The notes beneath the pieces were generated by a model. That model was not told where the DNA came from. It made no database searches and saw nothing but the letters and a program-made list of their open reading frames with translations. From assembly GCA_020744425.1 (NCBI GenBank), contig JAGMUV010000015.1:310001-374000 (forward strand): DNA of 64,000 bases, in the 5' to 3' direction. Made by a program: the position numbers and the translations under genes. This stretch comes from Dactylonectria macrodidyma (Eukaryota > Ascomycota > Sordariomycetes > Hypocreales > Nectriaceae). Position 1 is the stretch's first letter; every line of letters starts with the position of its first letter. Shown here in pieces: positions 46,746 to 58,751 of the stretch.

Positions 46746-49336
46746 ATGGAGCGGTCCTCGAATACCAAGGCCCTTTACCCCAAAGGGCCCAGCTTCACCC
46801 TCGACGACTTTTCCAACAAGGACTTTATTGTGCGTGATTTCGTCGACAGCTTAGCCGAGAGCGCTGTCCCGTTAAACCGCCGGTCTGGGAATTCGCCTTC
46901 AACATTCGACCCCAAGCCATTGATTCGCACCTTCGAGAGTAAGTCGCCTCTCTCCCTAGCGAGGAGCTGTCGCGCTAATCGGAGCTCCTAGATGCCCTGT
47001 CCCAGCTCGCACAGCTTGGAGATGAACTTCAAGAGAAGGAATCAGAGCTCCTTTCCCAGGTGCGCCGCGCCGAATCCCAGCACGACCAGACTCTCGTCAC
47101 CCTCGGCCATAAGCTCGACCAGTCCATGAGCTCCTTTGAAGCCCTCGACCTCTCCCTCAATCAGTCCAGCACTAACAACCAAAGCGGCGGCGGCCGATCA
47201 GATGGCGGAGGAAATATTGCTGTGCAAATTGGTGAGAAGTTGGAGGACCTCGATAGGAAGCGACGTCGCGCCCAGGATGCAATGTTCTTGATCCAATGCT
47301 GGACCGAAGTCAGCGAAACTGGGCGGCTCACATCGTTGCAAGATGTCCAGCGACAAGGCGGCTCCGAGAACAAAGTGCGTTGCGCTGTCATTGCCCGACA
47401 ACTAATGCGCATCAGCCAACGACTGGATCCCATCTCTTGGGGCCAGACAAATGGGCACAAGAATGGCACCACAAACGGCGTCTTGGGGGCTACCCGATCA
47501 CACAATACCCGCGAGACCCTCGAAAAGTTCTGCGAGACTCTAGAGCAAGATCTCCTGCAGCAATTCAACAACAGCTACCGCCGGCAGAATTTCGATGACA
47601 TGATGGAGTGTGCCAAGGTTCTACACGACTTCAATGGAGGCGCTAGTGTCATTGCTGTTTTTGTCAACCAGCACCAGTTCTTTATCGATCGTGATCAGCT
47701 ACTGACTGATGAGGTCACGATGGATGGTGATACCTGGGAACAACTTGCTGACCCCGACGCTGAACCTCCAGTGGTTGAGCCGAGCTTGCAGTCCTTAATC
47801 GATGAAGTCAAAATTGTGATGCAAGAGGAATCCTTCATTATCAAGCGCGCATTTCCATATTACGAAACTGTCCTCATCAAATTTATTCAACGAGTTTTCC
47901 AACAGTCGATTCAGCAGCGACTTGAGATGGTCTTGGACAAGACCGACACAATTTCTTCATTGGCTTTTCTGAGATCGTTGCATTCGTCAAGGAGCTACAT
48001 TAGTGCTCTAGTTGAAGATCTCAAGTCGCATGGCTTAACCGAGCACCCGGAGCCTTGTTCAGCACAAATAGCCCAAACTCTCGACCAACAAATGGAGGAT
48101 TTATTTGTCCCATACCTGATGGGAAACTCGTACATTGATCGAGAAAAGAAGAGCCTGGACGCAATGTATAGCTCCTTGCTCTTCAAGTTTAGTCTGTACC
48201 ATTCCCGGCGGAAGAAGGCGCCGACGGGTTTCATGGCATCTCTTGCCCAGCAAGGCACACAACTCATCGCCTCGGCAAAGGACGCCTACATTGAACGACT
48301 CGAATCTTCGGAACTGAAGCCCACTCAAAAAGCCATGATGTTACGAGTTGCTGGCCTGCAGGATAAGGATAACAAAAATGAGATTGAGGTCTCAGAGGAG
48401 GACGGTAGACTTAGCGTCGCGAATGCTAAGCGTATGCTGAAGTGGTTAGCGGAGAGTGTGCAACGTACGCTTGAGCTTGGATCACAGACTGATACCCCCA
48501 AGGATGTCAATGTTCTTCTCAACCTCCTGCTCACAAGTATGGGCCAGGTCTACATTGAGACGGCGCTCGATGCGGCACAGGACCAGGTTTCCACGTTGGA
48601 GAACACCAAGACGGAGCCAGACCTGTCGTACTTGCCGGCAATCCGATCTGCGGTCACCATCACGAGTGTTATGGATAGGTTCATCACGATTGTTCTCATC
48701 CGTCTTGCGGAGTCCAACACGACAGTTCGAAGGAGTATGGAGGCACATAAAAAGATGGCGATTGGTAACATTGAGAAGAAGACGAACAACGTCATGAAGG
48801 GAAGCATTGATGTTATCGCCAATTGGGTAACCAAGTCGCTTGGCAACCAGAGGAAGCAGGACTTCCGACCTAGGGATGGTGAGCTGGAGTCGCTTCAGAC
48901 GACGACCTGCCTCGGAATCTGCACATTCCTTGGCCGTGCCAGCAAGTTTGCCAGTCAGGCCGTTGACGGCCAGAATGCGGAGAAGTTTTTCAGCGAGCTC
49001 GCCCTGGCACTGCTAAAGCTTCTCTTTGAGCACTTCAAAAAGTTCCAGGTTAATGCGACAGGCGGCCTCATGGTCACTCAGGACATTGCCAAGTACGTTG
49101 CTACCATGCGCGAGTGGTCGTTGACCAAGGAGGTCGGCACTGCCGTCGAGATGCTCACCGAGATCGGTTCCCTCTTCATCGTTGGGCCTGAAGCCCTGCG
49201 TGAGAAAGCAAGAACCCTAGCGCCAGGGGCTACAGGCAGCAGGGGAAGACTATCCAAGGTCGACTTTAGGGCTTTTGTGCAGAAGCGCGACGACTCTGGC
49301 ACAGTGGGGATCCAAGGCGTGTTGGCAGGTCTTTGA
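46746..49336 (+). CDS. sec10: Exocyst complex subunit Sec10
   Basis: Two exons: 46746-46938 and 46992-49336 (intron 53 bp, donor GTAAGT, acceptor TAG), 845 aa. Sec10 is one of eight exocyst subunits that tether secretory vesicles to the plasma membrane at hyphal tips. The N-terminus (GPSFTLDDFSNKDFIVRDFV) and the following coiled-coil region (about 65-125, ELQEKESELLSQVRRAE) fit fungal Sec10. The segment VIAVFVNQHQFFIDRDQL (about 265-285) is highly diagnostic. The rest is helical without transmembrane segments, and the C-terminal part (LLFEHFKKFQVNATGGLMV) also matches the family. The length is as expected. A Gly/Ser insert (about 120-130) is low complexity. Confidence 0.92.
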
Positions 49337-49475
49337 GCGTAGCCAGCTGAAGTTGTTTTGATTGTACTGGGAATGTGTAGCGGAACGCGTATAGCTTGGA
49401 ATACGATACCATGTTTGACCACATGCCATCACTGAGTCGTTGTCTAGTTTCGATGGTACGGCTGGATCAAGGTGC

Positions 49476-50864
49476 TCACAAATCCCGTCTGAGCCCCCCA
49501 ACCTGGCCAGTTTTCTCATCAATCATGTCGTCGAGGAAGTCGATCAGGTCGCACATGTTTTCCAGACGCATCATATGCGCCCGCTCCTTCTTGGTTAGGA
49601 GTGGGGACTTATCAGCACTCATACTTGGCCCGCACATCTCGTGGATATGATGCTGGGTCAACTTGAATGGCAAAGGGCAACGGGCGACGTTGCACATGAA
49701 AGTCTCAACGGCTTCCCAGGGGCAGGTCGAGTGGCCAGCAAACATGGCAGGGTTGGCAAGGAGACCGCGGGCTGACATGAAGCCGGAAAGGTTTGTGTTG
49801 CTGGGGGATGGCGCTGGCTTGGATAAAGCAGCCGGGTTGAGGCTGATGGTGGCAAGAGATGCGAGGGGTGCGTCGTTATTTGTGGTGATGGTGGATTGGA
49901 CTGGGAGCGAGTTTATGTCGAAAACGTCGCCAGAGAGGAGAATTGGGAGAGTTCCAGCATACTTGGCTGTGAGAATCTCGAGGGCTTCTGTTTTGATGGG
50001 GATGGTGGAGGGCGTGGACCTTGTTCTTGGATGAATGGCGATCCAGTCAACAAGCCTGTTTTGAGGATGCCCGATGACAGTGTCAAGAAAGTCCATGGTT
50101 TTTCTTGGCACGTCTGCCTGTCAGCTCTTTCTCGTCTCTCATCGGGTTGACAAGCACGCGGACATACCTGAGGTCATCATGGATCCTGATCTTGACACTG
50201 ACACTCCGTCCCTTGGGGCTCTCAATGTCCCCCTCCATGCCTACATGCCACCCATCTCGCTCTAACCGCTGCCGCGTCTCGACTACCATGTCCCGTACCA
50301 ACTCGCGATGCCCCATGAGCGCAGCGCCGAGCTTCTCCGCGCACGCCCACGACTGCGGACACCCGCAGTTGAGGTCGACGCCGTTGGAGGCCGGTGCAAC
50401 AAGAGCCGCTGCGCGTGCCATCTCGAGCGGCACGTTAGCGCCGAACTGGACGATGGTGGCAGGCTGGCCCGGGTTGGTCGAGACAGTGAAGTCTGCAAGA
50501 GGCACCGTGTTAGCCTCCATACTTCCCGTGTGTGGTGTTTGGGGACGACTTGCCGCTGTCGCGGGCGATGCTGTTGCGGTTGAACTCCTTGGCGAGCACC
50601 ATGGGCGTCCAGCTCAGATCAACACCATACTGGTGGACTGTCTGGCGAAAGGCAAGCTGCGTATATTGTTAGAAAGAGCAGCGAAATGAGAAGAACAACT
50701 TGCCTTTCCATATCGCACCATAGGCGCAAGGGCGTACAGAAACCGGTCCTGTTTCCTAGCGACATCGAATATCTTGAGAGGGCTATATCTTTATGAGTTG
50801 TGCGCTACCCTGGACCTGATCCGTGAACTGACTGAGACGGCTCGCCCTCTCCGCCAAAGGACAT
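49476..50864 (-). CDS. dus4: tRNA-dihydrouridine synthase Dus4-like
   Basis: Five exons: 50864-50833, 50782-50704, 50656-50554, 50492-50168, 50103-49476, 388 aa. Dus enzymes use FMN and NADPH to reduce uridine to dihydrouridine in tRNA; Dus4 acts on the D-loop (U20a/b in yeast). Seen: LYALAPMVRYGKLAFRQT, WTPMVLAKEFNRNSIARDSD, the active-site region GVDLNCGCPQSWACAEKLGA with the catalytic Cys, VSVKIRIHDDLR, WIAIHPRTRS and MSARGLLANPAMF. Introns 2 and 3 (50703-50657 and 50553-50493) begin with GC inside AG|GCAAGT-type donors; no GT alternative keeps the frame. The first coding exon (MSFGGEGEPS) rests only on phase and a GTCAGT donor and is the least certain. A Ser/Pro/Asn-rich insert of about 35 residues precedes MSARGLLAN. 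Confidence 0.85.
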
Positions 50865-51152
50865 TGTGAGTGGGTGCTCGGTGTAGCAGTTGGTTTATTT
50901 ATAAATATCGGTCGTTGGGAAAAGAGAACCAGGAATCGTGCATTTGCAGTTCTGGACCGGTTTGACAGGCATGAATCAGACTGATGAAGAGGTTTTTGTG
51001 GACCACGTGATGAAGATGGAACCATCAAAACACCAACTTGGAATTCGCAACTCAACGACTGTGCACAACTGAACAAGTCAAAAGTAAAAATGTTTGAAAT
51101 ATTTAAAGGTGGTATACATAATTCTTCTCTATTTCTTATACACGTTTGCTCC

Positions 51153-53370
51153 TCATGCCACCACAACAGCGCTGTCCGAGTCGGGACTAAACAAGCTATC
51201 GGCATCGCCCTCGACCTCCTTGACCTCCCACTCATTCATCAGTCTCTCCCTCTCGAGAATCACCATTTCTAGCCACTTCTTCTCCGCTTTTTTCCAATTT
51301 ACCAAGTCCTTTCCATTCTCCTCGCATGTTGCGTCCAGTCTGTGTTTCTTGCTGTACATGATCTCTTCACGGAGTGACTGGTCTTCCTTGAGGCTAGCCT
51401 CGTGAAGCTGCATGGTTTCCTTCTTCCACTTCTGCCACATGTGCTGGCTTAGATCCATGCGCTTCCGTATGGCCAGCATGGATTTTTCAATCTCAGCTTC
51501 GCCATTGTCCTTCTCCTTCCAATAAGCCTGCAGCTTCTCATGATAAGCCTCCTCGATGTCATTTTCTTCCGCGGCCCGGATTTGGAACTCTTTGTTGAGC
51601 TCGTACTCCTTATCGGCCATCTTGATCATGATTAGTGAGTTGAGTTCCGATCTCTCGGTCTCCTGCTGCTTGGCGAGCTCCTCCTTTGCAGTTGCCGTCT
51701 CAGTGGCTAGGTCATTGGCCATCTCGTCCTGGTCAACTTCAACTAGGACCTGCTGCAGTTCGTGCAACTGGTCAAGTATGGCTCGGAGCTCCTGGTATTT
51801 GAGCTCAATATCCCTCCGACGGATGCTCTCCTGCCGGACCCTCTCTTCTAGTTCTCGTTGTCGGCGTTCTTCCTCCAGTCTTTCCTGCTCCTGGCGAAGC
51901 AGTTCGGCTTTGAGGGCCTCCTCCCGTTCGAATTCCTCGATCTGGAGTAGGATCTGGCGAAACTCTTCAACTTCGTTCTGTTCCTTTAACAATCTTTGTT
52001 CTCGCTTGGTCTCGGCCGCTGTCTTGATGTCATCAAGTTGCTGCGCTGTGCAGCTGCAGGTTCGCCAACGCAGACCACAGACGTAGCAGAATTGTGTCCC
52101 GCACCGGCATGTCATGTGTTGACATGCTTCTCGGTGCTCTACCAGCGCGTTACAGTTGAAGCACCTCTTCCAACCCTCTTCCTCAGCTAACATGTTGGTC
52201 AGTTCCATATCGGGATCTCGCTCACATTCCTTTCCTTTGTGACCAGGATCCCGACAAATAGTACACGTAGTATGACGGTTGTCGCAAGTACCCTCGCGTT
52301 TCCTGGCACTGATGTTTTTTGGTTTAACTAAGAGGTTACACCCTTGATGGCTGCAGTATATACGCTCACCGATGGGAATGTCCCACTCACTGGAGCGATC
52401 TTGGAATGTTGCCTTGAGCTCAGAGGGGATAAAGCGGACGATGATGGAGGCTGGAATCGGGTTTAGGCAGCATTTGGGCGGCCACTGCTGCTCATTCTGG
52501 ACCGCCGTAGAGATGAGGCGGACAAAGCAGTCACGGCAGTAACTGTGACACGGGACTTTGATTACCTCCTTTGGTGAGAAGTCATCTAGGCAGGAGACGC
52601 ACTCGCTAATTGCCATTAGCAGAACTTCTAGACGAAGGGGTGGTTTTCTCAACTTACACTAGCTCTTCGGCAGATTCAGACTTCAAGAGGAAGTGACCTG
52701 GCGCAGAACCCTCGCTACTTTGCCGCGACTCATATATCTTGCGGATAGTCTCCCTCGCCGACCCAGTGGCACTGCTCTCCCCTCTTTGGCGAGAGCGCTG
52801 GAAGAGTTTGCGAAGGGCAAACATGCGCCGCTTCTCAGTCTTAGCAGGGACAGCAGGATAAGGGCTGATGACGGTGGAAATAGAGTCCGACTGGGAGGTC
52901 ATGGAGAGACGGGATGTTTGAACGTCGGGCACGGGCTTATCCTGAGGGATGATGATGGGAAGATATGGCTCCTTGCCCTTGTTGAGCTTCTTGGCGTTAT
53001 CCTCGGCCAATTTGCTCTGTTCGTCATCGAGCTTCTGGCGTTTCTGATCGGCCGCCTGAGTCTTGACATTTTCAATGGAGGACAATACGATGTCGAGGAG
53101 AACCTGAGAAGTGATGTTGGGGACCTTGCTGAGTGCCTTTGGCGGGGTGTATTCGTACCAGTCGACGTTGGTGACGTCGACGTCGGAGAGGTTGTTAGCA
53201 GACCATGGGACCCGGGACTCTCGAGCTCGGAAAGCATCCTGGATGCTCTCTAGGTTGTCAAAGGGATTGTCAAAGGGATTATCATAGAAGTCGATGTAGT
53301 CCTCCGGGCCAAAGGAGCCAGGCATCAGCTTCTGCTTGCCCTTTGCTTTGGCAGACATGACATCGGCCAT
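51153..53370 (-). CDS. RBR-type E3 ubiquitin ligase (RING1-IBR-RING2) with long coiled coil
   Basis: Two exons: 53370-52658 and 52605-51153 (intron 52 bp, donor GTAAGT, branch GCTAAT, acceptor TAG), 721 aa. The splice joins SAEELV to ECVSCLDDF. The N-terminal 237 residues are disordered, with the repeat DNPFDNPFDN and a basic patch. RING1 begins at Cys240 (CVSCLDDFSPKE). The IBR contains CSHQGC and CTICRDPGHKGKEC. RING2 (386-412) has CFNCNALVEHREACQHMTC, where the last Cys (about 404) is the expected thioester-forming residue. RBR ligases take ubiquitin from E2 onto this Cys before transfer. Residues about 420-680 form a Glu/Arg/Gln-rich coiled coil. The substrate is unknown; this architecture is common in filamentous fungi. 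Confidence 0.9.
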
Positions 53371-55237
53371 GCTGCTGATGGATTGGAGCTGAGGAGGTGG
53401 AGGGAGAGTGCGAGGGTTACGAAGAGAATGCAGAGGCGCCCGAGCGAGGTTGCCAAAGCATACGAGAGTGTGACGGAGGTTGCGAGCAAGGCGAAGACGC
53501 CAAAACTAGAGAGGGGAAAAAACAGAAGAACAGCAAACAGATGGGCCGAGATGAAGTGAGTACCTCGAGCAGTGACAGGAAGCTATAAATGAGGGACAAG
53601 AACAAGACCAAAAGTGGTTCATCTCGGTGACAGAAGCCCTTACATGCGTTGGTTACCTACGGTAGGTACATGCGGCAAGGCAAGTATCGCCACAAGCTGG
53701 AAGCGGACAGGTTCAGCCAGGTTCAGCCAAGCACTGTACTTGACCGTCAGATTGAAGCGCAGCACATCACATGGACCGAGTACTAATGGCTGAAAGGGAC
53801 TTCAAGCGCTGGCCTGATAGCGTAGGGCACTGACTCCAGTTTCAACTTTTTACAGCCGCCAGGCTGCCTGGCAAGCCCGAAATCAGCCTTCGGTGACATG
53901 GCAGTCCTACCGTTCCGAAGTAATAGACAACAAAAGGGGTGGAGCATTGGCGGAGGCATCACTGGCTTGAGGCAGGGAGGCAGGAAGCCTTGAAATGGGG
54001 GGAATGCTTCGAGCTGATGAAGCGCGGAGCCAATGAGCTGAGCGACGTCGTGTCACGCCCGCATTTGCCTGGATCTGCTTGGGTTGCAGGTCCAACAAGT
54101 GGAAGAGAGGGGAAGGGGGCTCAGCTTCTCTAGGCCGTCTCGTTTAGCGTGCAATACCAAAGACACACAGGATGGGGTTGCGGATGGAGATGGAGATGGG
54201 ACTTGCGAGGGCTAAGTTAATATTACCCGAGTAGCCGACTAGAGGAGAGCTGTGCGAGTCAACGGGAAGGATTCGACAATATGCAGTATTGACCAATGAG
54301 GAGCCAGTCATAACGTCTGAAGCAATGAAAAACATTGAATCCTTCTCCCCTGACGCTCTAGGCATCCCACATTACCGATGTTGGTGTTGTTAATTCCGCG
54401 GTGCAAGCTGGGTTAGCCTGGCGCACCTTCCATGTCTGGCGTAAACAGTCCCCTCCAAGTCAACCCAACCAGCAGCTCTAGGGAGAGCTTCCGCAGCATG
54501 CCCAGCGCCTTGCGGTAACGAAATACGGGACATTTCTTATAAGTTGTGCCCCAGGCAGCCTACCGTCAGGGGTCTGCGCCGCGCTAGGTCGGGCGTTTGG
54601 TCAGTGGAGCTGCGAGCATCTCTCCCCCCAACTGAAGCTGCATATTGATGCTGGCGAACACATGCTATCAATGAGTTCCATGTTGCATCGGTGATAAATG
54701 TCGCTTAGATTTATTAATAGCAATGTCAAAGCAGAGTCAATTCATCAACCCGGCGTATTCCCAACGCGCATTTCTGTTTACTATCTTTGATATTCTCGCA
54801 CCTGAGTAAATACCTCCAACAACAGCCCTGAAGCTTGGGCCTTTCCCACAGCCCCAAAGACGGTGCCGCACCAGTCAAGATAGTGGGAGACAGCCTCTCG
54901 ATAGCCCATCAACCTTGTGAACATCTCAGCCTCCAGGCACCCTGCTGCCTTGCGATGATCGAATACCTTTAGGCCATTTAATCTGTAAAATATATTCCGC
55001 TCCAAGACGGTCAGTTGCAAAGTTACCATCAACATCATCATCTCTCGGACCAGTTGACGCTGGTTGGATTGTCCAATCCTCGGTCAAGCTCTGGAGGCCG
55101 AAGGGCCGAGCTCCACTGTGCTCACAACACCAGAAAACCGATTTCTATGACACCTTAGATAGAGTTCTTACAACTGCACCTTGCCTCAATACCGCAAATC
55201 CACAAGCCCCTTGAATATTGCCCATCCTGCAGCGAAA
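53371..55237. other. Intergenic region upstream of RBR and sdh6 genes
   Basis: 1.9 kb between divergent genes. An 87-codon open stretch on the minus strand (55041-54781) encodes a helical-looking sequence (about half charged or polar, one YRLNGLKVFDHRKAAGCLE segment) and could be a relic of a larger gene. I cannot link it to exons or a family. Nothing else is supported. Confidence 0.45.
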
Positions 55238-55606
55238 ATGCGTCTCTCGGGCTTGCAGAAGGAGGTCTTGGCCCTGTACCGCCACTGTCTCCGCGAGAGC
55301 CGCAAGAAACCGCAGGTAGGTGATGGCAACTCGCCTCGAGAACTTGCCATCATTGACACGTCGCCACATAGGCCAGTAGACCGCACTTTGAGAACTTTGC
55401 GAGGTACGCCGGACCTGCCATGTTTTATGATACTAAAGTCCCCCTTTGTCCTACGAATTGCGGCTAAAGCAACCCATAGGGCAGAGTTCGTCCGGAATCT
55501 GAGCATCGACAAGCGCGACTTTGCCGCCATTGAGTTCCTCTTGCGCAAGGGTCGCCGACAGCTAGACGTCTACTCATCTCCCGGTATCAAAGATATCACC
55601 CCGTAA
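55238..55606 (+). CDS. sdh6: Succinate dehydrogenase assembly factor Sdh6/SDHAF1 (LYR protein)
   Basis: Three exons: 55238-55315, 55372-55403 (a 32-nt microexon) and 55480-55606 (introns 56 and 76 bp), 78 aa. SDHAF1 helps insert iron-sulfur clusters into the Sdh2 subunit in the mitochondrial matrix. The LYR motif is in LALYRHCLRESR (residues 11-22). The microexon encodes ASRPHFENFAR, a segment required for the family pattern. The last exon carries the hallmark SIDKRDFAAIEFLLRKGRRQ and ends YSSPGIKDI. Any model skipping the microexon loses the PHFENFAR segment. Length and order of motifs match fungal Sdh6 proteins. Confidence 0.92.
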   Translation: MRLSGLQKEVLALYRHCLRESRKKPQVGDGNSPRELAIIDTSPHRPVDRTLRTLRGTPDLPCFMILKSPFVLRIAAKATHRAEFVRNLSIDKRDFAAIEFLLRKGRRQLDVYSSPGIKDITP

Positions 55607-55878
55607 CCAAGCCTACACCCTATCAACTGGCTCAGCAGGAGCCATAGATGCAATCGCTATACTCGATCCTGCCTAGGTCGTCGATCCTGCACTTGGTCGG
55701 CCCTTCTTGATTTGGCATCCAGCCCATCCACCTCACCCCTCCAAGTCAAATCAATGTCTCAACTTCTCCCAACAGCAAATTCGTTCATGGCTCTTAAAAC
55801 CATAAATCATCCTCTTCTATGCTACATCTCTTGCACTCCTTGAATAATTTTCCTTGGAAATTCCTTACTACCACCAGG

Positions 55879-58281
55879 ATGGCCGCTCCAGCATCTATCT
55901 CCAACCCGTGTACTGGTTTTCCTCAACCTATTCCCCAGGTGCACCTTGGCTATAGAGTTCCTTCTTTCGAGAGACTCCGGCCCCGATCGCGTGTTGTTGT
56001 GCTATCTCGACGTCCTGCTCGTGCAAAGTACTTGAGGATCCTGGCCCAAAGCGAAGCTGTGTCGAAGCGACTGCCTTCCAATACCACGACGCTCGATCAT
56101 ACCCCTCCAGTCAACATCAATGGCGCTTCGAGCGCCCAAAAGGAGGCGACAACCCAAACTGGCCATGTAGAGAATCGCCTCAGCCTTAGCGGAGCATTCT
56201 CGAATCTTGACCATGGCAAAAAAGAGCAGTATAATCACTCTACGACTGCGACCAACTCAGCCCCATTTGATGTTTCTCATCAAAGCCCCGAATTCCTGGC
56301 AAAGCCGGGATCTAGCGACTCTGATGAAATGAACAATATGGCCGTCTTTGATGGGCAACATGGAACTACATCAACAAACACCCCAAAGCAACCCCTGGAT
56401 CTACCGCGGATGTATGTTCCTTGCGAAACAGATTCTAACCAGAAACCGTTGCGGCCTTCTTCCCACGAGTTAATGTGCGGTAATTCAAGCAGGCTCACAA
56501 ATACCCTTGGGCGATTTGGGATGGACAGCCTGCTTGTTGAAGCCATCACAAGGAATGTCGTTCAACAGCTCCAAATGCTGTCAGTCTCAAGCGAGCCACG
56601 ATCGCATCGACATCCTCCGAAGGACTCAGAAGAGCTGTCTCCAGAATCATATCGCAACCCTTCTCGGACTTCAAGCCAGCGAGAAACTTTAGATCGCTTC
56701 ACACGGGAACTCCAAAGATACGCTGAACGGTCTGGGGCTAGAGGCAAATTACATGTATTTACACCAACACCAACAAAGTCCGGCACCACCCTCCGCACGA
56801 TATCTGCTCTTGTACCGTTTCGGTCAGAGTTCAAGGCTGCCGGTCTGGCTGTGACGTCTAAGGATCAAGCAAAGAACCATCATCATCGTATCGAGCCCAG
56901 CGTGGGCCGAACCGCTCGGCCACCACAGCCCAAGTTCTCCATCAAGGAGGCACAGTTGAGCCAAGTAGATGGAAATGATGGCTGCTGCCCTAGTTCCAAT
57001 ACGGAGATTTCGTTCCTTACGCCAAGCAATACCGATGAATGGAGACTTGCGATGATGGAGGAGGCAAAACCTCGCAGACACCAGAAGCACATCACCAACA
57101 AACCAGCTAAACCCAAATACCTTCCTTGTATACCCAACTATCATGATTCGACGAACCCGGGATGCCTTCAGCTTTTACAGAAGACAAAACCCCAAGTTCA
57201 TGCAAGCGGACATGTCGCGAGAGAGCAACACGTCGCAAGCAACATAGTATCGAAGATACCCAAGCTTCCTGCTAAAGCCCGTGTTCCAGAGTGGGGGAAT
57301 CTACCTATTCCACGTATCGTTTATCCAAATCATCGTCGACAAGGTCATCTGACGAAGACCAATCATCTGGCTGCCCGAGCCCTTCAAGCCGGACCAAAAA
57401 AAGTGTGTCCCAGCCCAGCAGTCCCCGGGCCAAGGCAGTCATTCGCAGCGACAGGCCTTCGTCGCCAGTCGATGACATTACCTTAGCAGGGTACCGACGC
57501 TGTTTCATTCCGAGGGAACCGGTCAGCTGAGAGACATAGCCTTCAAAGGCGGCGAACCCGGCCCGTCAGGATAACGAGCACGCCAATTGCGACGTCTCGT
57601 ATACCTCACATTGAGATTTTGAATTGCCAGAAGCCAGCTCACCATTCCCCTAGACGCTACCAAAGTGCACCTGCCTACGATACGAAAAAAGATTTACAGA
57701 AAGTGAAGCCATACTTGAAGCCTCTGCCAGCTCTACCGTCGACACCGAAACAGGATACTCCCAACATCTCTGGAGTGAAATTAGTAGTTGGATCAACAAC
57801 GGAAGTGCCACCACAGGACGGAGGAGTCGTGGAAGCAACGAATTCGTCACAGGAAAATCAATACCACCAGCTTGAACCTCCAGCATCCCCTCAGCACGTT
57901 ACCCCTAGTAGCCGAGCATACATGAGTCAAATTTCTACGCAACCCGACATCCCTCAGAGAGTATCTTCAATGAAGGGAAGTCTTCGATCCGCCAACTGGG
58001 AGGACTGCGATGATGCGGTCATGGATCGTGATGTCTTGAAGGGCCTGCATGTTGCTGCTTCTGCAGCTTGCGATGAATGGGTTGATGCCATGATCCATCA
58101 AGAGACGGGCTTACAGATCCGAAAGTTCCTAGTCAGTTTGAAACCATTTGAGAATGTGGGAGACAAGCCAGTGGCGGATGCAAAAGAGAAGCGGGCGAGC
58201 AGGAGGGTTGAGATGAGAGAGGTCAAGAAGAGGATCCGGCGGTCTCGAGAGCTGCAAAAGGCGACAATGCCGTTTTACTGA
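55879..58281 (+). CDS. Fungal low-complexity protein of unknown function; reading frame disturbed near 57290-57600
   Basis: One frame is open from ATG 55819 (or better-context ATG 55879) to TAG 57484-57486, and the same frame is open again from 57487 to the stop 58279-58281. The protein is Ser/Pro/Arg-rich with a conserved-looking C-terminus (NWEDCDDAVMDRDVLKGL, AACDEWVDAMI, EMREVKKRIRR). Two explanations are possible. One is an intron of 84 bp (57403-57486, donor GTGTGT, acceptor CTTAG), which removes the stop and keeps frame. The other is frame changes: between 57290 and 57530 the next frame reads more like protein (SSSTRSSDEDQSS, DDITLAGYRRCFIPREP), followed by LRDIAFKGGEPGPSG in the third frame. 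That would mean single-base errors or pseudogene decay. I do not recognise a domain. The exact exon structure is open. Confidence 0.5.
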
Positions 58282-58751
58282 TTATTGTTGTTTGATTGAG
58301 GGTGTTGGCCAATAAATTGGTTGTTGGCATGTCTTATTACCTGGAGACTTTGCATACTCGACCTCTCTGTTCTATGAACGGGATGTGTTACTAAAACAGA
58401 TGGCTGATGTCTCTTGACTGCTGAGGCTGTATCCATATCAAATAAAAGGCCGATTTCAGAGTTTTTGAAGGCTATTCTTCAATTGACCACTTATTATTTT
58501 TATTTTTATTTTTATTTTTGCATTTTTCGGCCTGAAGCTTGACGGATGTCGCAATGCTGACCTAGTAGGGAATGCGAAGGTGGGGTAAGCTGCGTCGTCT
58601 GGTATCATATCACTTCTGCACAGCCCATCACCGGCGCCTATCTCTCTCACACATGCGTGATGACGACGCCACCAACACCAACGATTGCTATCGCCTTGAA
58701 TTAAACAACACATCAGTCGCCACGGCATTGAGAAGGACACTCTGAGTGGTT
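58282..58751. other. Intergenic region with ATTTTT repeat
   Basis: Short spacer between two genes on the plus strand. It holds four ATTTTT units at 58496-58519 and otherwise nothing recognised. Confidence 0.55.
58496..58519. repeat. (ATTTTT)4 microsatellite
   Basis: Four perfect hexamers in the 470-bp spacer, downstream of the gene ending at 58281. Confidence 0.9.

Noticed and set aside
51556..52086. 176-codon Ser-rich plus-strand frame
   Set aside because: Antisense shadow of the Glu/Arg-rich coiled coil in the RBR ligase gene.
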